Source of the DNA: Flavobacteriaceae bacterium UBA1903
Lineage (GTDB): Bacteria > Bacteroidota > Bacteroidia > Flavobacteriales > Flavobacteriaceae
Direction: 5' to 3'
Length of the DNA stretch: 45,586 bases
Assembly: GCA_002337605.1 (NCBI GenBank)
Contig: DDGL01000004.1
Span: 1 to 45,586 of the forward strand
Positions 1-9,381 of this stretch are shown piece after piece. The position numbers and the translations under genes are program-made. The number at the start of each line of letters is the position of its first letter. Positions within the stretch are counted from its first letter, which is position 1. Under the pieces are notes generated by a model, which ran no database searches, was not told the DNA's origin, and saw only the letters and a list, made by a program, of their open reading frames with translations.

Positions 1-3000
1 ATCCAAGCTTCAGTTACATCTAACTCTCCATCATTGTCTGTATCACCACTGTCCGGACCAGGAACGTTTCCTCCTAGTAAAACATCGGTTACTAAAACAT
101 TAGACAGGCTAACATTTCCTTGGTTTGTTACTGTGAATGTATACTCGATCACTTCACCTGGTTGGCTACAATCCCCACCGTCGTCATAGCTCGCTTCTTT
201 TACGATAGCGATTGCTGGTGATTGACAAATTTCTGTAACTGTTGGGTCATCTTCGGTAGTTAGACTTTCGTCTGAAAGATCTTCAACCGTTGTTCCATCT
301 TCATCTGTACCTTCTGCAGTTGCCTGGTTTGTAATGGTACCTAAATCGATATCATCCTGTGTCATTGCATAGTCTGCAGTGTACTCCCAAGTTTCGTCTA
401 CATCTAATAAGTTATTTCCATTGGTGTCTCCACCCACAAAAGTAATAGCTACCACAGGGTTTGGAGCTTCTAATAAAGGATCAGTTACCAGAATAGTTCC
501 TAAGGCAACATTTCCTTCGTTTGTAACTTCAAAAGTATATCTGATTACTTCTCCTGCATCGGCACACTGGTCGCCATTACCGTCCACAAACACTCCTGAC
601 TTCACAATAGCTATTGCTGGTGCTGGGGTTTGTTCGATTAGAATATATACGGTTGCTTGATCGGTTGCAACAGGTGTACCATCATCAAAAATTTCATATA
701 CAAACTGATCATTTCCTGTAAAGCCAGCTCCTGGGGTATATTCAAAACTACCATCAGGGTTAATTAACACACTACCATTAGAAGGTCCTGAAACAGGCGT
801 TGTAGCCACATTTAATGTCTGATTATCTAATTCAGGATCATTATCGTTATCTAGCACATTCCCTGCTACTATTGTATCAATTTCTCCATAATAGGCATCA
901 TCATTTGCTACTGTAATATTTCCTGGGTCACCAATTACATATATAGTAACAATAGCAGTATCACACAATGAAGGTGTTGCACTGTCACAGATAGTATATT
1001 CAAACGTATCTACTCCTTCAAATCCTGGACCAGGTGTATAGGTGTAGTCTCCATTGGGAGCTATTGTAACTGTCCCGTTGGTAGGATCTGTATTTGCTGT
1101 TACCGAAATGGTATCACCTGCATCCGGATCGAAATCGTTTACAAGCGCGTTACCCTCTACTGGCACACCTACTTCTGTTATATTCACATCGTTAATTGCA
1201 ACCGGTGGATCGTTTCCGATAACCGGATCATCTACAACTGTTATCGTAACATTTGCAGTATCACAAGCTACAGGGTTTCCGCCATCACATACCTGATACA
1301 CAAAGGTATCATCACCTACATAGTCTGTCGCTGGAATATAATCGTATGTTCCATCTGGGTTGAAGGTTAACGTACCGCCTGCAGTTGGACCACTAACTAA
1401 CGTAAACACTTCAGTTCCTGCCGGACCGTCGTAGTTTTCGTCATTGGTCGCTACGCTACCACTTACTGGTAAGTTTACAAACGTATCGTTGATATCGTCT
1501 ACAGCTAAGATCTCGTTTCCTGGATCAGCAATAGAAATATATACTGTCGCTGCATCGGTTGCAACAGGTGTTCCGTTGTCGAAAATCTCGTATACAAAAC
1601 TATCGGTTCCTTCAAAGCCTGCGCCAGGAGTATAGGTAAATGTTCCGTCTGCATTCAAGACCACTGTACCATTACTTGGTCCATTGCTTGGGCTTACTGC
1701 TACATCTACTGTCTGGTCGTTTCCTTCAGGATCGGTATCGTTGTCCAATACATTTCCTGTAATGTCTGTATCTGGGAAACCATAGTATGCATCATCCACT
1801 GCGGTGGTGATGTTATCTGGACTATCCAATACCTGAATTGTTACCGTTGCCGTATCACATAATGCAGGAGTCTGGTTATCACAGATAGTATACTCAAAGG
1901 TATCTTCTCCTGTGAAGCCTGGATCTGGTGTATAGGTGTACGTTCCGTCAGGGTTTACTGTTACAGCTCCATTGGCTGGATCTGTGTTTCCTGTTACCAC
2001 GATCGGGTCTCCGTCCGGATCAAAATCGTTTGGCACTACGGTTCCGTCTACCGGAGTATCTATTTGAGTACTGTTGGTATCTGCATTAGCTACTGGTGGG
2101 TCGTTATCTGGACTACCTAGTGGCTGTACTTCGATATAAACAATCGCTGTATCACAAGCAACTGGGTTACCGCCGTCACATACCTGGTATTCAAAGGTGT
2201 CTTCTCCTATAAAATCAGTTCCCGGTGTGTAGGTGTAGGTTCCATCAGGATTAAATACCAGTGTTCCGTTGGTTGGACCGTTTACCAGGGTAAATACTTC
2301 TGTTCCAGCTGGACCGTCTTCGTTAAGATCGTTCGTTGCTACGCTACCATCTACTGGTAAGTTCACAAACGTATCGTTGATATCGTCGATGGCAAGGATT
2401 TCATTTACACCATTCCCTACAGTAAGGTATACTGTGGCCTGATCTCTTGCAACTATAGGTGTTCCGTTGTCGAAAATTTCATATACAAATTGATCTGTAC
2501 CTGTAAAGCCTGCTGTTGGAGTGTACGTAAATGTTCCGTCAGGATTTATAACTAAAACTCCATTGGCTGGGCCGCTTATTGGCGTTAGCGCAACATCAAC
2601 AGTTTGATCATCTCCTTCAGGGTCGGTATCATTATCCAATACATTTCCTGACAGCACTGTATCAATCAATCCATTATACGCATCGTCGTTTGCAACTGTA
2701 ATATTTCCTTCGTCAGCAATCACTTGTATTGTAACTGTTGTAGTATCACAAAGTGCTGGAGTCTGGTTATCACAGATAGTATATTCAAAGGTATCCTCTC
2801 CAATGAATCCTGGACCTGGCGTATAGGTGTAAGTTCCGTTAGCATCGATAGTAACTGTACCATTTATCGGATCGGTATTAGCCGTTACTGAGATAGGGTC
2901 TCCATCTGGGTCAAAATCGTTTGGAAGTACTTGGCCGGTTACCGGAGTATCTACTTCAGTAGTATTCGTATCGGCATTGGCTACTGGCGGCTCATTTCCA

Positions 3001-3725
3001 GTATTTGGAACTGGTAAGATTTCAATATAAACCGTTGCTGTATCACAAGCTACTGGGTTACCTGTATCACAAATCTGATATACGAAGGTATCTTCAGAAA
3101 TCGAAGGGTCTGTTGGTGGCGTATAGTCGTATGTTCCGTCAGGGTTGAACGTTAACGTTCCTCCTGCTGTTGGACCACTCACTAATGTAAATGTTTCACC
3201 TCCAACGGGTCCGTCAAAGTTTTCATCATTTGTTGCTACACTTCCGCTTACTGGTAGTCCTACGTACGTATTATTAATATCGTCTATGGCAAGAACTGTG
3301 TTTACACCTACAACAATAATACTCACTGTTGCCTGGTCTCTCGCTTCCGGAGTTCCGTTGTCGAAAATTTCATATACAAAACTATCGTTTCCGAAGAAGT
3401 TTGGATCGTTTGGTGTATAGGTGAACGTTCCATCAGGGTTAATGGTAAGTGTACCATTTGTTGGTCCTGAAACCGGTGTAACCGCAACATCTACTGTCTG
3501 ATCGTCTCCTTCCGGATCGAAATCGTTATCCAGTACATTTCCTGTAATAGTTGCGCCCTGGTTTCCACCGTAGCCATCGTCTACTGCAAACGTGTTATTT
3601 ACATCTGGATTACCAATCACAGTGATGGTAAGCACAGCTGCATCTGTCGCAGGGTTCACGTTATCATCTACAATCGAGTATTCAAATGTGTCTGTTCCAA
3701 TAAAACCTGGGTTTGGCGTGTATAC
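1..3725 (-). CDS. Giant surface adhesin, downstream part (frameshifted from the upstream part; runs off the left edge)
   Basis: On the minus strand the frame entered at 3725 reads on to base 3, about 1241 codons. I read 3725 to about 2100 and several other stretches down to base 3 codon by codon and found no stop. It continues the protein begun at 8556 after a one-base shift. From 3725 to about 690 it encodes tandem ~99-residue cadherin/Ig-like repeats with the pattern DGTYTYTP...G.DTFEY.ICD...CDTATVTI. From about 640 to the edge it encodes repeats of the DUF7507/DUF11 type (GEVIEYTFTVTNQGN, LLDVDETWEYTADY). Such stalk repeats are common in flavobacterial secreted surface proteins, which normally end in a type IX secretion C-terminal signal; that end lies outside the window. 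There is no start codon of its own in the right place, so I treat this as the same gene as 3682-8556, not an independent gene. Confidence 0.8.
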
Positions 3726-4060
3726 AAAAGCTTCCATCTGCATTCAGCACAAGGGTTCCGTTTGCCAGTGTGAAGGTTCCTGTAGTTGTTACCGTTTGCT
3801 CGTCTCCTTCGATATCTACATCATTTGTCAATACATTTCCACCAATTGGAACATCAACTTCAGTAAATACTGCATCTGCATTTGCAATTGTTCTGTTTTG
3901 ACCAATTGGGTTTATAGCGATAAACACTCTTGCTGAATCTGTAGCCTGAGGATTTCCATCATCTTCAATTGAGTAGTCGAAGAAATCGTTTCCAACATAA
4001 CCTGCCGGTGGTGTATACGTAAATTCTCCAGTGGAAGAAATGTTTACAACAACACCCTGG
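690..4060 (-). repeat. Tandem array of ~298 bp cadherin/Ig-like repeats with an ~892 bp higher-order unit
   Basis: The conserved 'YTP' segment recurs at about 738, 1035, 1333, 1629, 1929, 2225, 2519, 2820, 3119, 3412, 3716 and 4010, a spacing of 293-304 bp. Three subtypes alternate, told apart by the motif before the last strand: A (ICDNQTPALCDTATV) at 1035, 1929, 2820; B (VCDGGNPVACDTA) at 1333, 2225, 3119; C (IFDNGTPVATDAATV) at 738, 1629, 2519, 3412. In protein order this is C-B-A three times and then C. Same-type copies are 890-894 bp apart and resemble each other more than they resemble their neighbours. Confidence 0.85.
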
Positions 4061-7000
4061 TTTGTCGTTACAGAAAGGGTTGTCACCGTTTGTGTATCGC
4101 CTTCTTCATCTTCATCGTTGGTTAGTACGTTTCCGTCTATAGGCACATTTACTACAGTGTTTCGGAAATCATTTACTGCTATAGTACAATTTTCTAAAAT
4201 CGTTACGCTTACAGAATCATTACATAAGTTAGCATCAATTACTGAAACAGTATAAGTGCCTGCATCGAGGTTATCAAAAGTGCCTGAAGCTTGTGGAGCG
4301 CCACCGTCCAAAGTATAACTATAAGGCGCTGTTCCTCCAGTTGCCTGAACAGTAACAGAACCTGTGCCTTCACAAACAATATCGTCTTGAGAACTAATTG
4401 TTATGTCGAGTGCTTTAGAAGGTTGCCCCACTGTAGCCTCGTCGTTTTTCACACATCCATTTGCGTCTGTAATTACTACAGAATAAGTACCTGCAGCCAG
4501 GTTGGAAATATCTTCTGTTGTGGCTCCATTACTCCAAAGGAAGCTATAAGGACTTGTTCCGCCACTTACTGTTAGATCTAAAGAACCTGTATTTTCGCCA
4601 AAACAAGCAGCGTTTGTTACTGCAATACCCGAAGTAAGTGCTGTTGGTTCATTTACAGTAGTTGAGCTGGTCGCTGTACATTGCGTATCAGCATCTGTTA
4701 CAGTTACTGTATAAACCCCTGCAGTCAATCCTGAAATTGTCTGAGTAGTTTGTCCTCCAGGACTCCACGAATACGTGAAGTTACCAAGACCTCCAGTAAC
4801 GTTTACTGTAGCTGTACCATCGCTTCCTCCATTACAAGATACCGGAGTACTTGCTGCAGTTGCTGAAAGATTATTACAATCTCCATCATTTACAGTTACT
4901 GTTGTTGTTGCAGAACAGCCATTGGCATCGGTTACGGTAACAGTATAAACACCATCACTTAAACCGGTAATAGTTTGTGTTGTTTCTCCACCAGGACTCC
5001 AAAGATAAGTATATGGAGGTATGCCCCCAGATGGGTTTGCCGTTGCAGTACCATCATTTGTAGTGGGTCCTGTTTCGTCTGTTGCTGTTGCCGTCACTGC
5101 TACTGCAGTAGAAGGCTCTGTAATAGTAACACTTTCTTCAACAGGAAGACATAATGTACCGTCTATAGTTACACTAACTGTATAAACACCTGCAAATTGA
5201 TCAGAAATCGTACTTGTGGTTACACCAGCATCTACTTGCTCTGGAGTAGTATTCCAGGTAAAAGTAAAGGTTGCGCCAGGATTGGCAGAAGAACTTGCAG
5301 ATACCGAAGCACTACCCGTATTTTCTCCTTTACACAAAACATTAGTAACATCAGTAACATTAATTACTGCATCACAATTCTGTACACAGGTAATGATGAC
5401 ACTCTGTTGTTCCTGACAACCATTATCATCGGTTACTACTACTGTATATTGTGTTCCTCCTAATAAGCTCCCTGATAAACCAGTAGCAGTAGCTGTTGTC
5501 TGGTTGTTTGGGTCATCCCATTGGTAGGTATAAGGTCCTACTCCTCCTGTAACTGTAGCAGTAGCCGTTCCGTTTTGGCACAGTGCAGTTGCAGAAGCAT
5601 TGGTTTTAGTTAGTTCAATGTTTAGAGGTTCTGGTTGTATCAGGTTCACCAGAAGTGAATCTGTATTTCCAAGAGAATCGGTTACTACAATATTGTAATT
5701 TCCTGCCACTAAATTGTTGAAGGTTGGAGAGCCTTGCGGAGCTCCACCATTTAATGTATAGGTATACGGAGGTACTCCTCCTGAAGTAGTTACCGTAATG
5801 GATCCTGTATTGTCTCCATTACAAAGAATATCTGTTTTGGTAACCAGTTCTAAAATAACTTCAAAACCATCTACAAAATCATTTCCACAAGAAGATTCTA
5901 AAGAAATAGTTCTTGTAATAAGGTTGTCATTAGCACCATCTACATCTGAAACAGAAATGTATCCAGGAAGGTCATTTTCAAAAATTTCGAATACAACTTC
6001 CGTTAAAGGGTTAGGAATTACAACCTCTTTTTTATAGTCTCCATTACTATCTGTTGTAACAGTTTCTGAACTTCCGTCAGATCCTGTAATATCAAGAGTT
6101 ACATTGGCTAAAGGATTTCCCTGTTCGTCACTTACATTCCCACATATTACTGGATTTGTAATAAATATTGCGTCTGGATCCTCAAAGTCTGCACAACTTA
6201 CATTAAAAGAATAATAACGATCGCTGTTACCATCAAGCTTACCAATTCTATAGTTTAAAGAAGATTTTGTCTGCCAGTAATTACTAAATGTAAAACGAGG
6301 ATCTAAAGACACATCATCTCCAGGAGCCACGGTTACCACACTGGATTCCCCTCGGATGTTGGTTGCAGTTTGTGTAATGTCTAATAACGTATTATTACTT
6401 ACAAAGTAAGCATCTGGAAGGCTCAGTTCTGCATACTCTCTGGTATTCTGGTTATCTCCATCTATATCCAGCGGAGTTCCATAAAATGAAATTTCAACTT
6501 CATCACCATAGTTTCCACCAGACTCAACAAACGTCATGCTAAAGAGAACACTTTGATCGTTGCTGTTAGTACTATTAATTCTAGGTTGGAATGCTTCTGG
6601 CAAACCTGAAGAAGTCACATCTATTTCTAAAAGAGAAGCACCCCCTGCAAATTCTTCAATTTTTACAAGAGCATCTAAGGTTGTTCCGTGAGGGTTTGTC
6701 GGGAACACATTTGCAAAACGATATACCGCTCCTACTTTCAGATCCTGTCCACTAATTAGCTGAGGATTTACAAAGTTTGAATCTTTGTAAAGTGGAGAAC
6801 AATTACAATCTCTTGGATCTGGGTCCGACACCACATGTATCGTTACAGTTGCAGTATCTGTTTTCTTTAAGTTAGTACACGGGGAAGGATCATCTTCGAT
6901 AGTATAGGTAAAGAAAGTACTTCCTACAAAACCATTATTTGGTGTAAAAGTAAAACTACCATTACCATTATTTACAAAACTACCGTCCGAAGGCTGTGTA

Positions 7001-8556
7001 TTTGAAATAATACTAAATGGATCCCCATCAGGATCAAAGTCTAGCCCATCTCCATTATCATCTAGCACATTAAAGGTAATCGACTGATTAAGACCTGTAG
7101 AAAAATCTTCGCCAAATGCGACAGGAGCTGCATTATCTGCATCGTCTACAGTGTATGAAACTTCACTAATACAATCTGTATTTATATTTTTTACTTTTAC
7201 AACATACGTCCCTACTCCAATATTATTGAACTGCGTTGATGACTGGAAGTTTCCTCCATCTAATGCATACCTATATTGTGAGCCTAATGGCCCTGTAATA
7301 CTTAAAACACCGTTATTGGGAGTACTACCACAGGTAAATTGAACCGAAGCATCATCTGGGTTAGGTTCTATCGTAATCGTAACTGTATTGGTATCGGTAA
7401 TATTTTGGTTTGGAGCTGGAAGTCTCACCTTATAGGTAAAAGTTACATCTCCAACAAAGCCAGGCTGTGGAACATACTGGTAACTTCCGTCTGTGTTTAA
7501 GTTAAAACTCGTTCCAGCTGGGTTAGGACCCGACATTACCGTATAGGTAGAACCCGCAGGTACTGTAGTAGAATTATCTATTTGTCCATCAATAGTTTCA
7601 TTAACACATCCCGTTTCTGTTTGCGGTTGTGCGTAACGTTGTAATACAAAGACCTTACCATCTCCGTGATCTGTACTTGCAGCTATAAAACGTATTCTCG
7701 TAATTTTTGATCCAACGGGAGCAACATTATCCAATTGAAATAAACCAATTGCAATAGTTTGGCCATTATCCTGCTCGCGCCCTGAACCCCAATAATCTGA
7801 ATCGTCATCTGTATTACCCGGGGTATTATTGTTACTAGGTGGAGAAAAGTTCCCTCCTCGTAAATCACCATTGGTTCTTACGAATGTGTCTCCAAGAGGA
7901 GTTTCAGTAGTACTTCCAGGTAAAAACCCAAAAAACCGTACGTACAAACAGTTGTTACCTCCTCTTTCTGTAACCGCCAAAACACCGCCTGCATTTGCCG
8001 GAAGGGGTGGATCATAAAAAAGTGTTTGAAGTTGAGCATCTGTTTCAGACTGACCATTCATACCATTCGCCTTATCAAAATCCAGACAAATATTTCGACC
8101 ATTAGGATTTGAGGTGAAATATCGGTTTAGATTTTTTGACTGAAAAGCCGCCTTGGCAGCATCATCCCAGGTGTTAGAATCATTTATATTCTGAGTCGCA
8201 CTTGAACTATTAAAAGTTGAATAAGACCCGTTATTCACTACCTGATTTGGACCGTGTCCACCAGGCCCTAAACGAGTTAATTGATATCCTGAAGGAACAG
8301 CAAAGTTGTTGTACAAATTTCCATCTATAGTAATAGACTTGATACTTGCGGCTCGATTGTTTTCGGTATCATCAATATCCCCATCATTATTAGTATCCTG
8401 CTCGTCATCCCATTGGAATGTAACACCAGTTCTAATAGAAGGTGACTGAACGCCTATCTGTGCTTGAATAGAAAAGCCATAGAAAAATAGCACGCACGTA
8501 AACAGAACTATTTTTGCAAATGAATTTCTAGATTGAGGTAAAGTAAAATTATGCAT
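3682..8556 (-). CDS. Giant secreted SprB-repeat adhesin, N-terminal 1624 codons (broken by frameshift)
   Basis: The start is ATG at 8556, followed by a signal peptide (residues 1-32, hydrophobic core IVLFTCVLFFYGF, ending IQAQ). Residues ~33-320 form a module shared with the protein at 11738-12880. Residues ~321-400 and ~475-575 are cadherin-like domains. Residues ~590-790 are a further unnamed module. Residues ~803-890 are a Cna-B/carboxypeptidase-regulatory-like domain (GNVSDEQGNPLANVTLDITG). Residues ~912-1455 hold about seven SprB-type repeats (CNGDNTGSITV, GGVPPYTY, GVYTVTVTDANGC). Cadherin-like repeats begin at ~1458. SprB-family proteins are cell-surface adhesins moved by the gliding machinery and exported by type IX secretion; gliding in this organism is inference. 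The frame breaks after residue 1610: the last 14 codons (CIHAKPRF...) are out-of-frame sequence. Removing one T from TTTT at 3726-3729 restores VYTPNPGFIGTDTFEY, so the intact product would exceed 2850 residues. Confidence 0.85.
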   Translation of the reverse strand: MHNFTLPQSRNSFAKIVLFTCVLFFYGFSIQAQIGVQSPSIRTGVTFQWDDEQDTNNDGDIDDTENNRAASIKSITIDGNLYNNFAVPSGYQLTRLGPGGHGPNQVVNNGSYSTFNSSSATQNINDSNTWDDAAKAAFQSKNLNRYFTSNPNGRNICLDFDKANGMNGQSETDAQLQTLFYDPPLPANAGGVLAVTERGGNNCLYVRFFGFLPGSTTETPLGDTFVRTNGDLRGGNFSPPSNNNTPGNTDDDSDYWGSGREQDNGQTIAIGLFQLDNVAPVGSKITRIRFIAASTDHGDGKVFVLQRYAQPQTETGCVNETIDGQIDNSTTVPAGSTYTVMSGPNPAGTSFNLNTDGSYQYVPQPGFVGDVTFTYKVRLPAPNQNITDTNTVTITIEPNPDDASVQFTCGSTPNNGVLSITGPLGSQYRYALDGGNFQSSTQFNNIGVGTYVVKVKNINTDCISEVSYTVDDADNAAPVAFGEDFSTGLNQSITFNVLDDNGDGLDFDPDGDPFSIISNTQPSDGSFVNNGNGSFTFTPNNGFVGSTFFTYTIEDDPSPCTNLKKTDTATVTIHVVSDPDPRDCNCSPLYKDSNFVNPQLISGQDLKVGAVYRFANVFPTNPHGTTLDALVKIEEFAGGASLLEIDVTSSGLPEAFQPRINSTNSNDQSVLFSMTFVESGGNYGDEVEISFYGTPLDIDGDNQNTREYAELSLPDAYFVSNNTLLDITQTATNIRGESSVVTVAPGDDVSLDPRFTFSNYWQTKSSLNYRIGKLDGNSDRYYSFNVSCADFEDPDAIFITNPVICGNVSDEQGNPLANVTLDITGSDGSSETVTTDSNGDYKKEVVIPNPLTEVVFEIFENDLPGYISVSDVDGANDNLITRTISLESSCGNDFVDGFEVILELVTKTDILCNGDNTGSITVTTSGGVPPYTYTLNGGAPQGSPTFNNLVAGNYNIVVTDSLGNTDSLLVNLIQPEPLNIELTKTNASATALCQNGTATATVTGGVGPYTYQWDDPNNQTTATATGLSGSLLGGTQYTVVVTDDNGCQEQQSVIITCVQNCDAVINVTDVTNVLCKGENTGSASVSASSSANPGATFTFTWNTTPEQVDAGVTTSTISDQFAGVYTVSVTIDGTLCLPVEESVTITEPSTAVAVTATATDETGPTTNDGTATANPSGGIPPYTYLWSPGGETTQTITGLSDGVYTVTVTDANGCSATTTVTVNDGDCNNLSATAASTPVSCNGGSDGTATVNVTGGLGNFTYSWSPGGQTTQTISGLTAGVYTVTVTDADTQCTATSSTTVNEPTALTSGIAVTNAACFGENTGSLDLTVSGGTSPYSFLWSNGATTEDISNLAAGTYSVVITDANGCVKNDEATVGQPSKALDITISSQDDIVCEGTGSVTVQATGGTAPYSYTLDGGAPQASGTFDNLDAGTYTVSVIDANLCNDSVSVTILENCTIAVNDFRNTVVNVPIDGNVLTNDEDEEGDTQTVTTLSVTTNQGVVVNISSTGEFTYTPPAGYVGNDFFDYSIEDDGNPQATDSARVFIAINPIGQNRTIANADAVFTEVDVPIGGNVLTNDVDIEGDEQTVTTTGTFTLANGTLVLNADGSFCIHAKPRFYWNRHI
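3726..3729 (-). other. Frameshift site in the adhesin gene (one extra base in TTTT)
   Basis: On the minus strand the codons read GGA AGC TTT TGT ATA CAC. Every other repeat has DG(S/T)(F/Y).YTP here. Dropping one T gives GGA AGC TTT GTA TAC ACG CCA, i.e. GSFVYTP, and the frame then stays open through the stretches I read to the window edge. This could be a sequencing or assembly indel, a recent mutation, or, less likely, slippage. Confidence 0.85.
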
Positions 8557-8634
8557 ATGTCCTTAATTTTATATCTTATAATCAGTCAAAGGATTAGTCT
8601 TAAATTTTTCACATCTTTTTTCCCTTGAATAAGA

Positions 8635-8642
8635 CAAAGATA
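8635..8642 (-). promoter_or_regulatory. Candidate Bacteroidota -7 element for the adhesin gene
   Basis: Minus strand TATCTTTG matches the TAnnTTTG consensus and lies 79 bp upstream of the ATG at 8556. I see no clear TTTG -33 element at the usual spacing. Confidence 0.4.
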
Positions 8643-9165
8643 TACCAACATACATGTATAATTCTTACACAGTAATCAGTTTTAGCTTAACTGTTGGTTA
8701 TCTTCGATGAAGTACACAAATTGGTTAAAATTATTGTCTTTTTTTGTAAGAATTTACACTACGTATATATACGTATACTGCTGTGTTACTGAGCTAATAG
8801 AGGTATTCTTTGTAGGAATGACAGCGTGATCTTAAAAGTGAAAAGATCAACAAAATACATACGTAATTCATCACATAGTGGTTTTTTTTGATTGTTAAAT
8901 TCCTACTAAAAATATAAAGTAAAATTCTTAAAAAATAGAAGTCCATATTTTCATTTTTACTCAAAATAATCGTTTAAATACGTTTTAAATAGATAAAAAG
9001 CAATTTGTACCTATCTAATATTTCTGATAGATAAGAAAGCTGCTATTTCTTAAAACCTACCCCCTTTCCTTTCACTCTGTCGAAATTTAAAGTACCTATA
9101 CTTGTGTACACCCATTAATTTGAAATGTATTGGAAGCAGTCCTAAACAGATGAAAAATAAAACAA

Positions 9166-9180
9166 CTCGGAAATTCCGAG
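9166..9180. promoter_or_regulatory. 15 bp palindrome, possible operator
   Basis: CTCGGAAATTCCGAG is a perfect 7 bp inverted repeat around one central base, in otherwise very AT-rich DNA about 200 bp upstream of prfC. The symmetry suits a dimeric regulator better than a terminator, since there is no loop. Function is unknown. Confidence 0.35.
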
Positions 9181-9357
9181 CAAAAAAAGCTATAATATCG
9201 ATAAAGAACAAATTTCATCGGTGAAACTGACTGTCTGTGTGTAGAGTTTTATTTTTTTAAGTAGCTATACGTATGCTAGCTTCAGTATATTAAAACCTTA
9301 AAAAAAGTAGGAATATTTTTTTCGTTAAAATTTAACGTCAAAGGATTTTACAGGTGT

Positions 9358-9365
9358 TATCTTTG
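9358..9365 (+). promoter_or_regulatory. Candidate -7 element for prfC
   Basis: TATCTTTG matches TAnnTTTG exactly and ends 16 bp before the prfC ATG, implying a very short leader. The -33 TTTG is not evident. Confidence 0.45.
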
Positions 9366-9381
9366 TTTTTTTATAAAAAGT

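Larger units (their letters stand above)
8557..9381. other. 825 bp AT-rich intergenic region between divergent adhesin and prfC genes
   Basis: No convincing coding sequence or RNA gene. It holds a candidate promoter for each flanking gene, a perfect 16 bp palindrome TACGTATATATACGTA at 8760-8775, further TACGTA motifs near 8868 and 9268, and a GC-containing palindrome at 9166-9180. The spacing is far longer than other gaps in the window. Confidence 0.6.

Noticed and set aside
3592..3936. Plus-strand open frames across the adhesin repeats (several of 60-115 codons)
   Set aside because: They are antisense shadows of the tandem repeats; compositions and positions repeat with the domain period and no starts or motifs support them.
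690..4060. CRISPR-like array from regular spacing
   Set aside because: The ~298 bp period is protein-coding domain repetition with codon-phase conservation, not short repeats with unique spacers.
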